From positions 1 through 64,000 of the forward strand of contig NZ_WBVQ01000001.1 of assembly GCF_008933165.1 (NCBI RefSeq): a stretch of DNA of 64,000 nt. Reading direction: 5' to 3'. This document shows, piece by piece, positions 6,608-14,826 of this stretch (positions are counted from its first letter, which is position 1; each line of letters opens with the position of its first letter). Under the pieces are notes generated by a model that worked only from the letters and a program-made list of their open reading frames with translations, was not told the DNA's origin and did no database searches. The position numbers and the translations under genes are program-made. Source of the stretch: Phaeocystidibacter marisrubri. Lineage in GTDB: Bacteria; Bacteroidota; Bacteroidia; Flavobacteriales; Schleiferiaceae.

Positions 6608-7495
6608 ATGAATTTTCCTTCGCCACTTAGATATCCCGGTGGAAAGTATTGTATAAGAGCGTTTGTCTCATCTTTAATTGATGAGAATGATTTAACTGGA
6701 ATTAGCTATGCTGAGCCTTTTGCCGGAGGAGCTGGATTGGCATTGAGCCTTCTGTACGATGAGAAGGTACAATCTATCATGCTGAACGACTTTGATCCAG
6801 CTATCTATTCCTTTTGGCGTACATCGCTATTAGACACTACAAGATTGTTAGATTGGATTGAGAATGTCGATATTAATATTGATAACTGGCAGCACTTTAA
6901 GGAAATATCTAGAAACCCCGAGAATCACTCTTATCTAGATTTAGCAAAATCAACTTTTTTCCTAAACAGGACAAATGTCTCTGGAGTCTTAAAGGGTGGT
7001 CCTATTGGAGGATTGAAACAGGATGGAAAGTATAAAATGGACGCTCGTTTCAATAAAGCCAGTCTTCAGAAGCGAATTGAAAAATTAGCATCCTATAGAG
7101 ATCGTATTGAACTGTCCAACTTAGATGGTGAAGATTTCCTCTCGAAGTTAAATGAATATCGCCACTCTGTACTCATATACATAGATCCACCCTATTTTGT
7201 AAAAGGTAGTCAACTGTATCTGAATGCTTTTAAGGCTCAGGATCACCAAAGAATAGCTCGAAAGACACACCGATTGACTAAGTTTTGGTTCACTTCGTAT
7301 GACTTTAATGAGAGTATAGTTGACCTCTACTCTAGCTATAACATTGTACATTATAGATTGTCTCAAAACACTTCGAATCGTATAGGAGATGAAGTTATTA
7401 TCTTCGATCCCAGGTTAAAGTTTGACCGTTCGGTAAAGAATCTTAAAGCAGCTCGACTGTTGGCTAAGCAAAGCCATGTCAACTTCCACGTCTAA
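6608..7495 (+). CDS. D12-class (Dam-type) adenine-N6 DNA methyltransferase
   Basis: A 295-residue methyltransferase. It shows the D12 order: PLRYPGGK (6-13), the AdoMet-binding EPFAGGAG (36-43), the acidic NDFDP (60-64), FFLNRTNVSG (117-126) and the catalytic DPPY (193-196). Members methylate adenine N6 in short sites such as GATC or related motifs; the site cannot be told from the sequence. It follows the ParB-like gene by five bases. No restriction endonuclease gene of known type is adjacent, so it is either an orphan or paired with the ParB-like protein. It is followed by a convergent integrase, which marks both genes as cargo of the element. Confidence 0.88.
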   Translation: MNFPSPLRYPGGKYCIRAFVSSLIDENDLTGISYAEPFAGGAGLALSLLYDEKVQSIMLNDFDPAIYSFWRTSLLDTTRLLDWIENVDINIDNWQHFKEISRNPENHSYLDLAKSTFFLNRTNVSGVLKGGPIGGLKQDGKYKMDARFNKASLQKRIEKLASYRDRIELSNLDGEDFLSKLNEYRHSVLIYIDPPYFVKGSQLYLNAFKAQDHQRIARKTHRLTKFWFTSYDFNESIVDLYSSYNIVHYRLSQNTSNRIGDEVIIFDPRLKFDRSVKNLKAARLLAKQSHVNFHV

Positions 7496-7526
7496 GAAGT
7501 TAAAGTATGTGTCGAATACCGATACG

Positions 7527-8702
7527 TTAAATTTGGACAATTTGATCAGAGTAGTCTTCAGGTAATTCTGCTTGGATATCTCTGAGGTATGAGTTTAGTG
7601 CGTCCAAGGTTGAATGTCCAGTTATTGGCATTAGTTTCATCTTCGCTTCATAACTGCTGGAGCTGCTTTTTCTAAGAGAGTGATAGAGATTAGTGATGTA
7701 AGTGTGTCTAAAGCTATACACTCCGTATTCTTCTCCTAGCTTAAGGCTGGACTTTACGTGTGCAAACTTCGCGGAGAACCACCTCCTTTTAGTAGCTTCC
7801 TTTGCTTCCCATCCTCCTGGTCTCTCAAATCTTGTAAAAAGGTAGTCAGAGCTGTCATATTTCTCAAGATTTAAGTTTTTCAGCCATGCAAGTAGTGGTG
7901 ATACAATAATTTTCTTCTTGTCCCTTTTCGTTTTAGTGTCTAGGTACAAAATACCTTCTTGAAGATCGATGTTTCCAACCCTGATTCTCAATACTTCAAT
8001 CGGTCGCATGAATTCATAAGACATGAATCGAAGGAATGATAAAAAGTATGGATCCTCTCGGTTGAGGAATTCTTGTATAGAGTCAAGTTGAGCGTTTGTG
8101 AAAGCTCGGTTCTTAACTGGATCTACTTTTAGTTTGGATATTCCGGAGGCGGGGTTGTGACTGATTATATCCTTGTCCAAAAGTGCGGTAAAGAATGAAC
8201 GTGTATCACTGAGGTAATTGTTCCTGGTTTGTGCGTTCAGTCCATATTTCCTCTGTGACCATTCAAGAAAAGTATTCACATCCTGTTTGGAGAATCTATT
8301 CGGAGGCAGGTGATCTTGAAATGTCGCCTCAGTCCACTTTTGAAACTTCAATACGTGGCTACGAAAGGAATCATAAGAACTTTCCGCTAGTTGTTGTTTT
8401 TTTATCTCAAGCACATAGTTAATTGCAGATGGTACTGTATCGATAGATTGGTTACTATTATCAGCAGTTTGATATGGGTTGAATCCTTCCTGTAGAAGCT
8501 TCTCAGTAGCTCGCTTTAATGATCTCAATCTCTCAATTCGTTCTTTACGCGTCTTGAATCGATTAACATGGCCATAAATCCTGAATCGCTCCATTTTTCC
8601 GGTAACGGGATTTCTAAAGCTGTATGAGACGTACCACCGTTTTGAGATGTCTCCATCTCGATCATGGATTTTGACTTTTCCGTAGTTGTTAGGGTCAATC
8701 AT
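7527..8702 (-). CDS. Tyrosine recombinase (site-specific integrase)
   Basis: I start it at the ATG at 8702, giving 391 residues. The open frame reaches a GTG at 8822, but that codon falls inside a tRNA fragment. Order: an N-terminal Arm-binding-like region (RDGDISKRWYVSYSFRNP), a SAM-like core-binding domain, then the catalytic domain with Arg in FMRPIEVLRIR, Lys in TKTKRDKKK, His/Arg in SFRHTYIT, GH in ITGHST and the nucleophile Tyr in NSYLRD. It acts by integrating or excising an element at a chromosomal attachment site, here probably the tRNA-Arg directly upstream. It is convergent with the ParB/Dam unit. A dead homologous C-terminus lies at 4907-5090. Confidence 0.9.
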   Translation of the reverse strand: MIDPNNYGKVKIHDRDGDISKRWYVSYSFRNPVTGKMERFRIYGHVNRFKTRKERIERLRSLKRATEKLLQEGFNPYQTADNSNQSIDTVPSAINYVLEIKKQQLAESSYDSFRSHVLKFQKWTEATFQDHLPPNRFSKQDVNTFLEWSQRKYGLNAQTRNNYLSDTRSFFTALLDKDIISHNPASGISKLKVDPVKNRAFTNAQLDSIQEFLNREDPYFLSFLRFMSYEFMRPIEVLRIRVGNIDLQEGILYLDTKTKRDKKKIIVSPLLAWLKNLNLEKYDSSDYLFTRFERPGGWEAKEATKRRWFSAKFAHVKSSLKLGEEYGVYSFRHTYITNLYHSLRKSSSSSYEAKMKLMPITGHSTLDALNSYLRDIQAELPEDYSDQIVQI

Positions 8703-8806
8703 AGGTGGCGCATTAAGTGGCGCACTAAAGTAGTTTACCCAATTCAATAAGTCAAATTCGCAGCGTCTGAGGGGTGTGCAGGAGGGGAGGGTGGATAGTG
8801 TTCCTT

Positions 8807-8847
8807 GGTTCCGGAGACCCACGTACTATCCATTGTACTATAGGGCC
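8807..8847 (-). pseudogene. 5' half of a tRNA-Arg(CCG) gene, probable attachment site
   Basis: On the minus strand, 8847 to 8807 folds as the first 41 bases of a tRNA: acceptor strand GGCCCTA, TA, a D-arm of GTAC-AATGGATA-GTAC with a perfect stem, then anticodon stem TGGGT and loop CTCCGGA with anticodon CCG (Arg), then ACC. From there the sequence no longer pairs, and no T-arm or 3' acceptor strand follows. The junction lies at the anticodon stem, directly upstream of the integrase. This is what a tRNA gene interrupted by integration looks like. The other half is not visible in the window. The following 8850-9300 holds no gene I can support. Confidence 0.65.
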
Positions 8848-9304
8848 GATAAAACTTTGGCAAATGTAGTGATTGAAATAGGATTTGGGTAAGGCGGATG
8901 TCTGGTATTGTTGGAGTGAAGGGGATTTGTAGAATGAGATGGGGCGTGTGTCGTACAAATCCAATCCATACTATTTGCTTCCAGCTGAAAAGAGAGGGGT
9001 GTTATTGATATTACAATGTTTTATGCATGGTTCTAACATACACCCCGAAAGACCGCCAATTTTGTTACTGACAAATCGTTAACCGATGTATAATGGATGT
9101 TCCAGTACAAACCTATCCGTTCAATGACTGAATAGGGTGCTGTTTGCCTCTAAAATCAAATGATTCACTCGGTTGTCCAATTGACATCCTGAACTCTGCA
9201 GAGTAATTCCGATGTTTCTTTAGGACAGCAAGTTAGTGTGTGTAACCTCACATGCTTTGCGGTCAATCCATTTCAGAAAAGGACGAACCCCGAACTCAAA
9301 ATTC

Positions 9305-9718
9305 TCAAGCCTCTTTCTTAGCGTCGGCCAGTTCGGCTTCGAGCGACTTGATCTTATTCTTCCATTCACTCTCTGCTTGAGAATATTTACTGCGCTCGGT
9401 TTCAATGTCGTTGTTCAGCTGCTCAATCTGTTCGTTGAGACTGCGGATATTTTCGTTTTGTTCACGAATCTGATATTCTCTATCAGCAACTTTGTGCTTT
9501 AGTTCTTCGTTCTTATCGCGCAACCCATCAATTTGTCGGCGTTCACGAAGCTGCACGATATATGAGTATCCGATAAAGATCGCTACACCTGCACCCGCGA
9601 TGTAGTTCATGAGTTGAGACTGCTTACTCGAAGCCCCAGCCGTGTACACGATAACATAGCCAATAATTAACAAGGCGGCCAATGTCAGAACAAGCTGTTC
9701 AAGTCTTTTCGTTTTCAT
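9305..9718 (-). CDS. Membrane protein with C-terminal coiled coil
   Basis: A 137-residue protein with two predicted membrane segments (about residues 8-28 and 40-57), followed by a long charged coiled coil (residues 60-137, rich in Glu, Lys, Arg and Gln with heptad-like Leu/Ile). It begins with MKTKRLEQLVLT. The C-terminus would lie in the cytoplasm if both segments span the membrane. I do not recognise the family. It is the first gene on the host side of the inserted element and is separated from the next gene by a 231-base gap that contains a structured hairpin. Confidence 0.65.
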   Translation of the reverse strand: MKTKRLEQLVLTLAALLIIGYVIVYTAGASSKQSQLMNYIAGAGVAIFIGYSYIVQLRERRQIDGLRDKNEELKHKVADREYQIREQNENIRSLNEQIEQLNNDIETERSKYSQAESEWKNKIKSLEAELADAKKEA

Positions 9719-9794
9719 ACGTCAGGGTATCAGTGTTTCACTTGTGAAGTTACTAAACTTACCACATGTGTGCTTCATGTATCTGTAAAGAAAA

Positions 9795-9862
9795 GTAAGG
9801 CAACCCCTGTTTTTCGCAAACCCGCCCTTGGTTTGTACTTATGAACTGAGGTGTTGCCTTAC
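9795..9862 (-). terminator. Long structured terminator-like hairpin
   Basis: GTAAGGCAAC (9795-9804) pairs perfectly with GTTGCCTTAC (9853-9862), and an inner stem CAAACC (9817-9822)/GGTTTG (9830-9835) sits in the loop. On the minus strand the outer stem is followed by TTTTCTTT. That fits a terminator for the LuxR-type gene ending at 9950, although the loop is unusually elaborate. Nothing else is seen in 9719-9949. Confidence 0.5.
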
Positions 9863-9949
9863 CGTGTTTGCTTCCTCAAACATCCTTCATTTAAAAAGAG
9901 CCAGGTGGATTCTCATGCGGACAAATAATGGACATTTGGGCTAGACGAT

Positions 9950-10285
9950 TTATAGACTCCGAAGAAAAGAGTCTAGTTTCTGGTCTTCGATTCTGAGTTT
10001 CTTCCTCAATCGATATTTCGCTTTGACCACACTGGAGTAGCTGATGCATAAATGGTCTTCGAGCTCAGCGTTGTTCAATCCGTTGTGAATTTGAAGTGCC
10101 AATTCCACTTCTCTATGGCTGAGTTCTGGATAGTTGTGAAGAAGTCGCTCTGTAAAGGAGCCGCTTATGATTTTCTCTTTATGAATAATTACGATTCTCT
10201 TAGAATGTGTTTTTTGGGATTTAAAGTGAATGAGGAATAGGGCATTTACAAGCAGAGAGATCCCGAGGAGAGTGGTGCACATCAT
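9950..10285 (-). CDS. Membrane-anchored LuxR-type helix-turn-helix protein
   Basis: A 111-residue protein. It has one N-terminal hydrophobic segment (residues 3-20), a basic stretch (KSQKTHSKR), and a C-terminal GerE/LuxR-like helix-turn-helix (residues 54-100: LSHREVELALQIHNGLNNAEL, then ISYSSVVKAKYRLRKKL). There is no receiver or sensor domain. Proteins of this shape are common in Bacteroidota, where an HTH follows a short membrane anchor. It could be the truncated end of a larger sensory regulator. It sits between the coiled-coil protein and the terminator of the dcw operon. Its targets are unknown. Confidence 0.65.
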   Translation of the reverse strand: MMCTTLLGISLLVNALFLIHFKSQKTHSKRIVIIHKEKIISGSFTERLLHNYPELSHREVELALQIHNGLNNAELEDHLCISYSSVVKAKYRLRKKLRIEDQKLDSFLRSL

Positions 10286-10351
10286 GACTTTTGAGTTTGG
10301 TTACTCTCAAGTTAGCCACAGTGAAATTGAAACTCCCGAATCTCACCCAAC

Positions 10352-10387
10352 AAAAAATGGCCCTGATTTTCATCAGAGCCATTTTAG
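10352..10387 (-). terminator. Terminator after ftsZ
   Basis: An inverted repeat (AAATGGC...GCCATTT arms around a short TTTTC loop) lies 29 bases downstream of the ftsZ stop. On the minus strand it is followed by a run of six T. It would end transcription of the dcw operon. Confidence 0.75.
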
Positions 10388-10415
10388 AGTTTGTGCTTTA
10401 GTTTTGGTATGTCGC

Positions 10416-12620
10416 TTAATCGACGTTGTCGTGCAAGAAGCTGTTGTTGCTTCGGAATTCAAGTCCATCGCCGTCACCGCCAATACTTGTGTTGCCAAAA
10501 TGGCTCTTGTCGCTTCTTCTAGAAGCGTCTAGATCTACTCCAGCGCGCTTGTAAGCGGGTTCCTTTTCGGTTTCAATAATATTGTTCTGAAGGTTTTTAA
10601 ACTTGTAGTTAAAAGCCTCTAGCCTAGACTTGCGCTCTTCGTTTCTTCTGCGCAAACTCTCTTCAATAGGACGGTCAAGTGGATCACTGTCGTCTTCTAA
10701 GTGCGCAGCAGCAGGCTTAGCCTGGCGAACTTCAAACTGTAAATCAGCATCTTCTTCAACTTTCGGCGCTTCTTTCTTTACTTCGGGCTTTTTCATGCCC
10801 AAACGTTCTTCCAATTCGCGCAAATCGTCTAAGGTGTGAACCACGCGCTGTGAACCACTGCTCTTCATTTCAGGTTCCTTCTGAACCGGTTCTTCAGCCT
10901 TTGCAGATGGTTGCTCTTCATCTTCAAGCTGAAAGCGAACCTCTTCGTACGACTCCATTTCTACTTCCTGTTCAGCTTCGGCAACAGGCTCTTCGGTCTG
11001 TGTTTCTGCTGCGGTTTCAATTGGTGATTCTACATCCCATTCGATGCTGTTGTCACTGTTCGATGAATCCAATGTGAAGGCTTCGTCTATGGAGAATTCA
11101 AATACGTCCATTTCCACTTCGGCCTCAGGTTCTTCGGCGGTTTCAGCTACAGGTTCTTCAACGTGTTCGTCCTCAATCACAAAGTCTTCCACATCGTCTG
11201 TAATGTCGAATTCGCCCAAATCGAAAACAACGCGCTCGTCGGCAGTGCTAGCTTCGGGTTGTGGTGTTTCAATCCTGTCCTCCGGAGTTTCTACACTCGA
11301 CTCACGAACGGTGTTTTCCAACGGTTCGTTAGCCGCTGCTTCGATTTCGGCTTTGTGAATATCTGGAGTGATGATCTCTTCGTGTACATCTTCACCAATC
11401 ACCTCAGGCACTTTTTCGCTTTCTACGATAGGTGCTTCGGTTGCAGGGGTAGATGCGTCAGGAGTAGGCTCGTCGAAGTCGAAAAGACCTCGTTGAACAA
11501 TGGCAGGTTTTTTCGGCTCTTCAGGGGCTGCCTCCATTGGTTTTTTTGGCGCAGCAGTAAGAGGTTGATCGGTAGCAGATGCGCGATCATCCAAGTTGTG
11601 AACCACGCGTTCTGGTGCTTTAGTAAACGGCTGAACCGTTGCCTGTGCCGAGAAACCTGTGGCAATAATGGTCACGCTAACGGCGTCTTGGAGATTTTCA
11701 TCTTCCCCAATACCCATAATGATATTGGCATCGCCACCTGCTTCGGATTGGATGTAGTCGTTGACTTCACCAATCTCATCGAAAGTGATTTCATGTTGAT
11801 CAGAGCCGCATACAATAAGTAGCAATACGTTCTTGGCGCCTACAATGTGGTTGTCGTTCAATAACGGTGAATCCAATGCACCTCGAATGGCATCCATTGC
11901 ACGATTCTGTCCGGAGGCAACGGCAGAACCCATAATGGCAGTTCCTGAATTCGCCAATACGGTTTTGGCGTCTTTTAAGTCGATGTTTGCAGTGTAGTGA
12001 TGCGTGATCACTTCGGCAATGCCTTTAGCTGCGGTAGCTAAGACTTCATCTGCCTTTGCGAAGCCTGCCTTAAATCCAAGGTTTCCGTATACTTCGCGCA
12101 GTTTGTTGTTGTTGATGACAATGAGTGAATCCAAGTGTTGCTTGAATTTCTCAATTCCATCTTTGGCTTGTTGAAGGCGAATTTTACCTTCAAAGGCGAA
12201 CGGAATGGTTACAATCCCCACGGTAAGGATGCCGAGTTCTTGCGCCGCACGGGCAATGATTGGAGCGGCACCTGTTCCGGTACCTCCACCCATTCCGGCC
12301 GTAATGAAGAGCATCTTGGTATTGGTCCCCAATACGTCTTTAATCTCCTCCACAGTTTCTAACGCAGCGCGTTCACCCACTTCCGGGTTCGCACCTGCAC
12401 CAAGTCCTTCAGTAAGGTTAGCGCCAAGTTGAATTTTGTTTTCAACCGGACTGTGGTCTAGGGCCTGAGCGTCGGTGTTGCAGACTACGAAGTCTACCCC
12501 GTTAATGCCCAAACGCTTCATGTGGTTGACTGCGTTGCTACCGCCACCTCCAACACCAATGACCTTAATTACTGATGATCTGTTCTTCGGTAAATCGAAA
12601 TTCAAACCTTCTTCCATCAC
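10416..12620 (-). CDS. ftsZ: Cell division GTPase FtsZ
   Basis: FtsZ polymerises at midcell into the Z-ring and guides septal wall synthesis. Residues 15-330 are the tubulin-like GTPase domain, with GVGGGGSNAV (22-31) and the signature GGGTGTG (111-117), followed by the NNNKLREV and TGFSA regions. The protein is 734 residues, against about 380-400 in E. coli. The extra length is a Glu/Pro/Ala-rich linker (about 345-620) and a basic, ordered-looking segment (about 620-690), before a short C-terminal tail ending LHDNVD, presumably the partner-binding peptide. Long tails are usual in Bacteroidota, but this one is long even so. It is the last gene of the dcw operon, 60 bases after ftsA. Confidence 0.97.
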   Translation of the reverse strand: MMEEGLNFDLPKNRSSVIKVIGVGGGGSNAVNHMKRLGINGVDFVVCNTDAQALDHSPVENKIQLGANLTEGLGAGANPEVGERAALETVEEIKDVLGTNTKMLFITAGMGGGTGTGAAPIIARAAQELGILTVGIVTIPFAFEGKIRLQQAKDGIEKFKQHLDSLIVINNNKLREVYGNLGFKAGFAKADEVLATAAKGIAEVITHHYTANIDLKDAKTVLANSGTAIMGSAVASGQNRAMDAIRGALDSPLLNDNHIVGAKNVLLLIVCGSDQHEITFDEIGEVNDYIQSEAGGDANIIMGIGEDENLQDAVSVTIIATGFSAQATVQPFTKAPERVVHNLDDRASATDQPLTAAPKKPMEAAPEEPKKPAIVQRGLFDFDEPTPDASTPATEAPIVESEKVPEVIGEDVHEEIITPDIHKAEIEAAANEPLENTVRESSVETPEDRIETPQPEASTADERVVFDLGEFDITDDVEDFVIEDEHVEEPVAETAEEPEAEVEMDVFEFSIDEAFTLDSSNSDNSIEWDVESPIETAAETQTEEPVAEAEQEVEMESYEEVRFQLEDEEQPSAKAEEPVQKEPEMKSSGSQRVVHTLDDLRELEERLGMKKPEVKKEAPKVEEDADLQFEVRQAKPAAAHLEDDSDPLDRPIEESLRRRNEERKSRLEAFNYKFKNLQNNIIETEKEPAYKRAGVDLDASRRSDKSHFGNTSIGGDGDGLEFRSNNSFLHDNVD

Positions 12621-12680
12621 TTTTTCTTACTCTGTTGCCTCTTATTCCTGTAGTACTCTTCTATTTTGTCTTCGCAGCAA

Positions 12681-14087
12681 TCAAACATCGTTGTCTAAAA
12701 ACTGCTTAAACTTCTCAACCCACGATTCGAAAACGCCCTTTCTAGGTTTTGCAGGGGTAGTTGGGGCTTCTTCTGCCTCGTTGGTAGTTTCTGTGGTCTC
12801 TTCGTCTTCTTCTGTGTTTTCAGCTTCTTCAGCGGCTTCAATGATAGCCTGGTCTCTCGCTGCTTCCACTGCGGCTTTAATGGCTTCTGGATCTGCTCCA
12901 GGCTCCATGGCCATGATGTCGATTTCACTCGAGGTGAGTCCCTTCATCAATAGACCAATACCCGTGGCGTACTGAGGGCTACTCAGTTCTTCATCGCCAC
13001 CGCTTGCTAGGTGTTCATTTGGGAAGCCAATACGAGTATCCATTCCCGTAATGTATTCCACAAGTTGTTTTACGTGGCGAAGCTGGGAGCCTCCTCCAGT
13101 AAGGACAATCCCCGCAATAAGTTTCTTGCGTTGCTCGTCGTAGCCGTAATTCTTGATCTCTTGGAACACACTTTCAATAATCTCCACACAGCGAGCATGG
13201 ATGATTTTTGAAAGCATCTTAAGAGAGATCTCTTTCGGTTCTCTTCCACGCAATCCCGGTATGGAAACAATTTCGTTTTCCTTGTTTTCCCCGGGCCAAG
13301 CTGATCCGAACTTGATCTTCAGCAATTCAGCTTGCTTTTCTATAATGCTACATCCCTCTTTGATGTCGCTGGTGATGATATTGCCACCATAAGGAATTAC
13401 GGCGGTGTGGCGAATGATTCCATCTTTGAAAATGGCGATGTCGGTTGTGCCGCCACCAATATCCACCAAAACAACACCTGCTTCTTTTTCTTCCTGACTC
13501 AACACGGCCTCTGCTGATGCAAGGGGCTCTAGTGTGATGTTTGCCAATTCTAAGCCTGTGTTCTTCACACAGCGGCCAATGTTTTTAATGGAAGAGATTT
13601 GTCCAACCACAATGTGGAAGTTGGCCTCCAATCTCCCTCCATACATACCACGTGGTTCGTTGATTTCAGGCTGACCATCTACTTTGTATTCCTGAGGAAG
13701 TACATGGATGATTTCTTCACCTGGCATCATTACCAGTTTGTGGACGTTCTCGATGAGGCGGTCGATGTCGTAGTTTTCAATTACACTTTCGGCATCCTCA
13801 CGAGTGATGTAGTCGCTGTGTTGAAGGCTGCGGATATGTTGACCCGCAATGCCTACAACCACGCTGCGAATCTTCAATCCTGAAGATTCTTCAGCCATGG
13901 CAACAGCTTTTTCTATTGATTCAATAGTTTGGACAATGTTGGTAACCACGCCGCGCTGAACACCTAAGCTCTTTGCTTTGCCGATGCCCAGCACCTCAAT
14001 CTTGCCGTGCTCGTTCATCTGACCGACCACCACAACGATCTTGGTTGTACCAATATCCAATCCTACTGCTATGCGTTTCCCTTCCAT
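12681..14087 (-). CDS. ftsA: Cell division protein FtsA
   Basis: An actin-like ATPase that tethers FtsZ to the membrane and recruits later divisome proteins. The first phosphate-binding loop is GLDIGTTKIVVVVG (residues 9-22), the second DIGGGTTDIA is near 209, and the adenosine motif is TGGGSQL near 330. The protein is 468 residues, longer than E. coli FtsA (420), because of an acidic Glu/Thr-rich linker at about 410-445. It ends in an amphipathic helix (FESWVEKFKQFLDNDV) that would be the membrane-targeting sequence. It lies seven bases after ftsQ and is followed by ftsZ. Confidence 0.96.
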   Translation of the reverse strand: MEGKRIAVGLDIGTTKIVVVVGQMNEHGKIEVLGIGKAKSLGVQRGVVTNIVQTIESIEKAVAMAEESSGLKIRSVVVGIAGQHIRSLQHSDYITREDAESVIENYDIDRLIENVHKLVMMPGEEIIHVLPQEYKVDGQPEINEPRGMYGGRLEANFHIVVGQISSIKNIGRCVKNTGLELANITLEPLASAEAVLSQEEKEAGVVLVDIGGGTTDIAIFKDGIIRHTAVIPYGGNIITSDIKEGCSIIEKQAELLKIKFGSAWPGENKENEIVSIPGLRGREPKEISLKMLSKIIHARCVEIIESVFQEIKNYGYDEQRKKLIAGIVLTGGGSQLRHVKQLVEYITGMDTRIGFPNEHLASGGDEELSSPQYATGIGLLMKGLTSSEIDIMAMEPGADPEAIKAAVEAARDQAIIEAAEEAENTEEDEETTETTNEAEEAPTTPAKPRKGVFESWVEKFKQFLDNDV

Positions 14088-14094
14088 GATCTGG

Positions 14095-14826
14095 TCAATA
14101 CTTCGTGCTTACTACTTGCTTATCGAATCGCACGTCGATCGTGCGTACAGAATCCATCTGACCTTCACGCGTCAGATAGCTGTAGAACACGTCGAGTTTT
14201 TTCATCTTATCCTCAAATGCGTCGAGTTCACCCCAGGTGATGGAGTGGCGACCCATTCTCGGGTATACGGTATACTTTCCTGCTGAATCTCGAGAGATGG
14301 CCTCAAGGTTGTCTCCCAGCCAAGGAGAGTCGTCGAGCAGCTGGAGGAAGTGGTATGCTTCCCGCCATTGACTGCTGTCGATGTGCCCGGTTATCATGGG
14401 TACGTTGGCTGAGTGGTTTCTACTTCTTGGGATCGGCTTTCCGTATTTGTTCATATACACATCTTCACCATGGGCTCTAACTCGAGCAATTGCTACATGT
14501 TGAATGACATCTACGGAAACACGACCGTCTAAGGTGTAATATACCTCTGCCTCATCGATAAGCGGGTGATTCTCAATGCTTTCTTCTAACAATGCAGTGT
14601 TAATTAAATGAAGAGGGGTGTTGATGATGCTATCAACCTGATTATCAATGATGTCAGTTATGTTTTTCTCGGATATAAAGAGTTGATCAACCGGTTGTTC
14701 AAGGTTGATTTCCAGACTAGAAGCGCGTTGGTTCTCGGCTTCGTTTGCCGAAAATCCAAGCACACCCAAGTACAACGCGATACCTGCGAGCCATGAAAGT
14801 GCTTTTATGATGCGCTTCATTTTCAC
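14095..14826 (-). CDS. ftsQ: Cell division protein FtsQ/DivIB
   Basis: A 243-residue bitopic membrane protein that joins the early and late divisome. It has one N-terminal membrane segment (residues 6-24), then a POTRA-like region (about 45-115, LFISEKNITDIID...VSVDVIQHVAIARV) and a periplasmic beta domain. FtsQ diverges strongly in Bacteroidota, so the name rests mainly on topology, size and its place between murC and ftsA. It overlaps the murC stop by four bases. Confidence 0.88.
   Translation of the reverse strand: MKMKRIIKALSWLAGIALYLGVLGFSANEAENQRASSLEINLEQPVDQLFISEKNITDIIDNQVDSIINTPLHLINTALLEESIENHPLIDEAEVYYTLDGRVSVDVIQHVAIARVRAHGEDVYMNKYGKPIPRSRNHSANVPMITGHIDSSQWREAYHFLQLLDDSPWLGDNLEAISRDSAGKYTVYPRMGRHSITWGELDAFEDKMKKLDVFYSYLTREGQMDSVRTIDVRFDKQVVSTKY

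Noticed and set aside
7527-8702. Host XerC/XerD rather than an element integrase
   Set aside because: It is about 90 residues longer than Xer proteins, has an Arm-type N-terminal region, and lies beside a tRNA fragment and element cargo, which fits a phage or ICE integrase better.
8703-8822. Long-frame GTG start of the integrase (8822)
   Set aside because: The GTG lies in the tRNA-Arg fragment, and residues upstream of MIDPNNYGK look like read-through of the tRNA and attachment region. The ATG at 8702 is preferred.
4874-9013. Similar sequences around 4874-4895 and 8992-9013 (GTTATTGATATT-like) as possible attachment repeats
   Set aside because: The match is short, AT-rich and imperfect, and the second copy lies outside the tRNA junction. 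Not strong enough to call as att sites.
11163-11822. Long antisense frame opposite ftsZ (219 residues, plus strand)
   Set aside because: It is a shadow of ftsZ codon usage. It has no domain, and several such frames exist opposite every long gene here.
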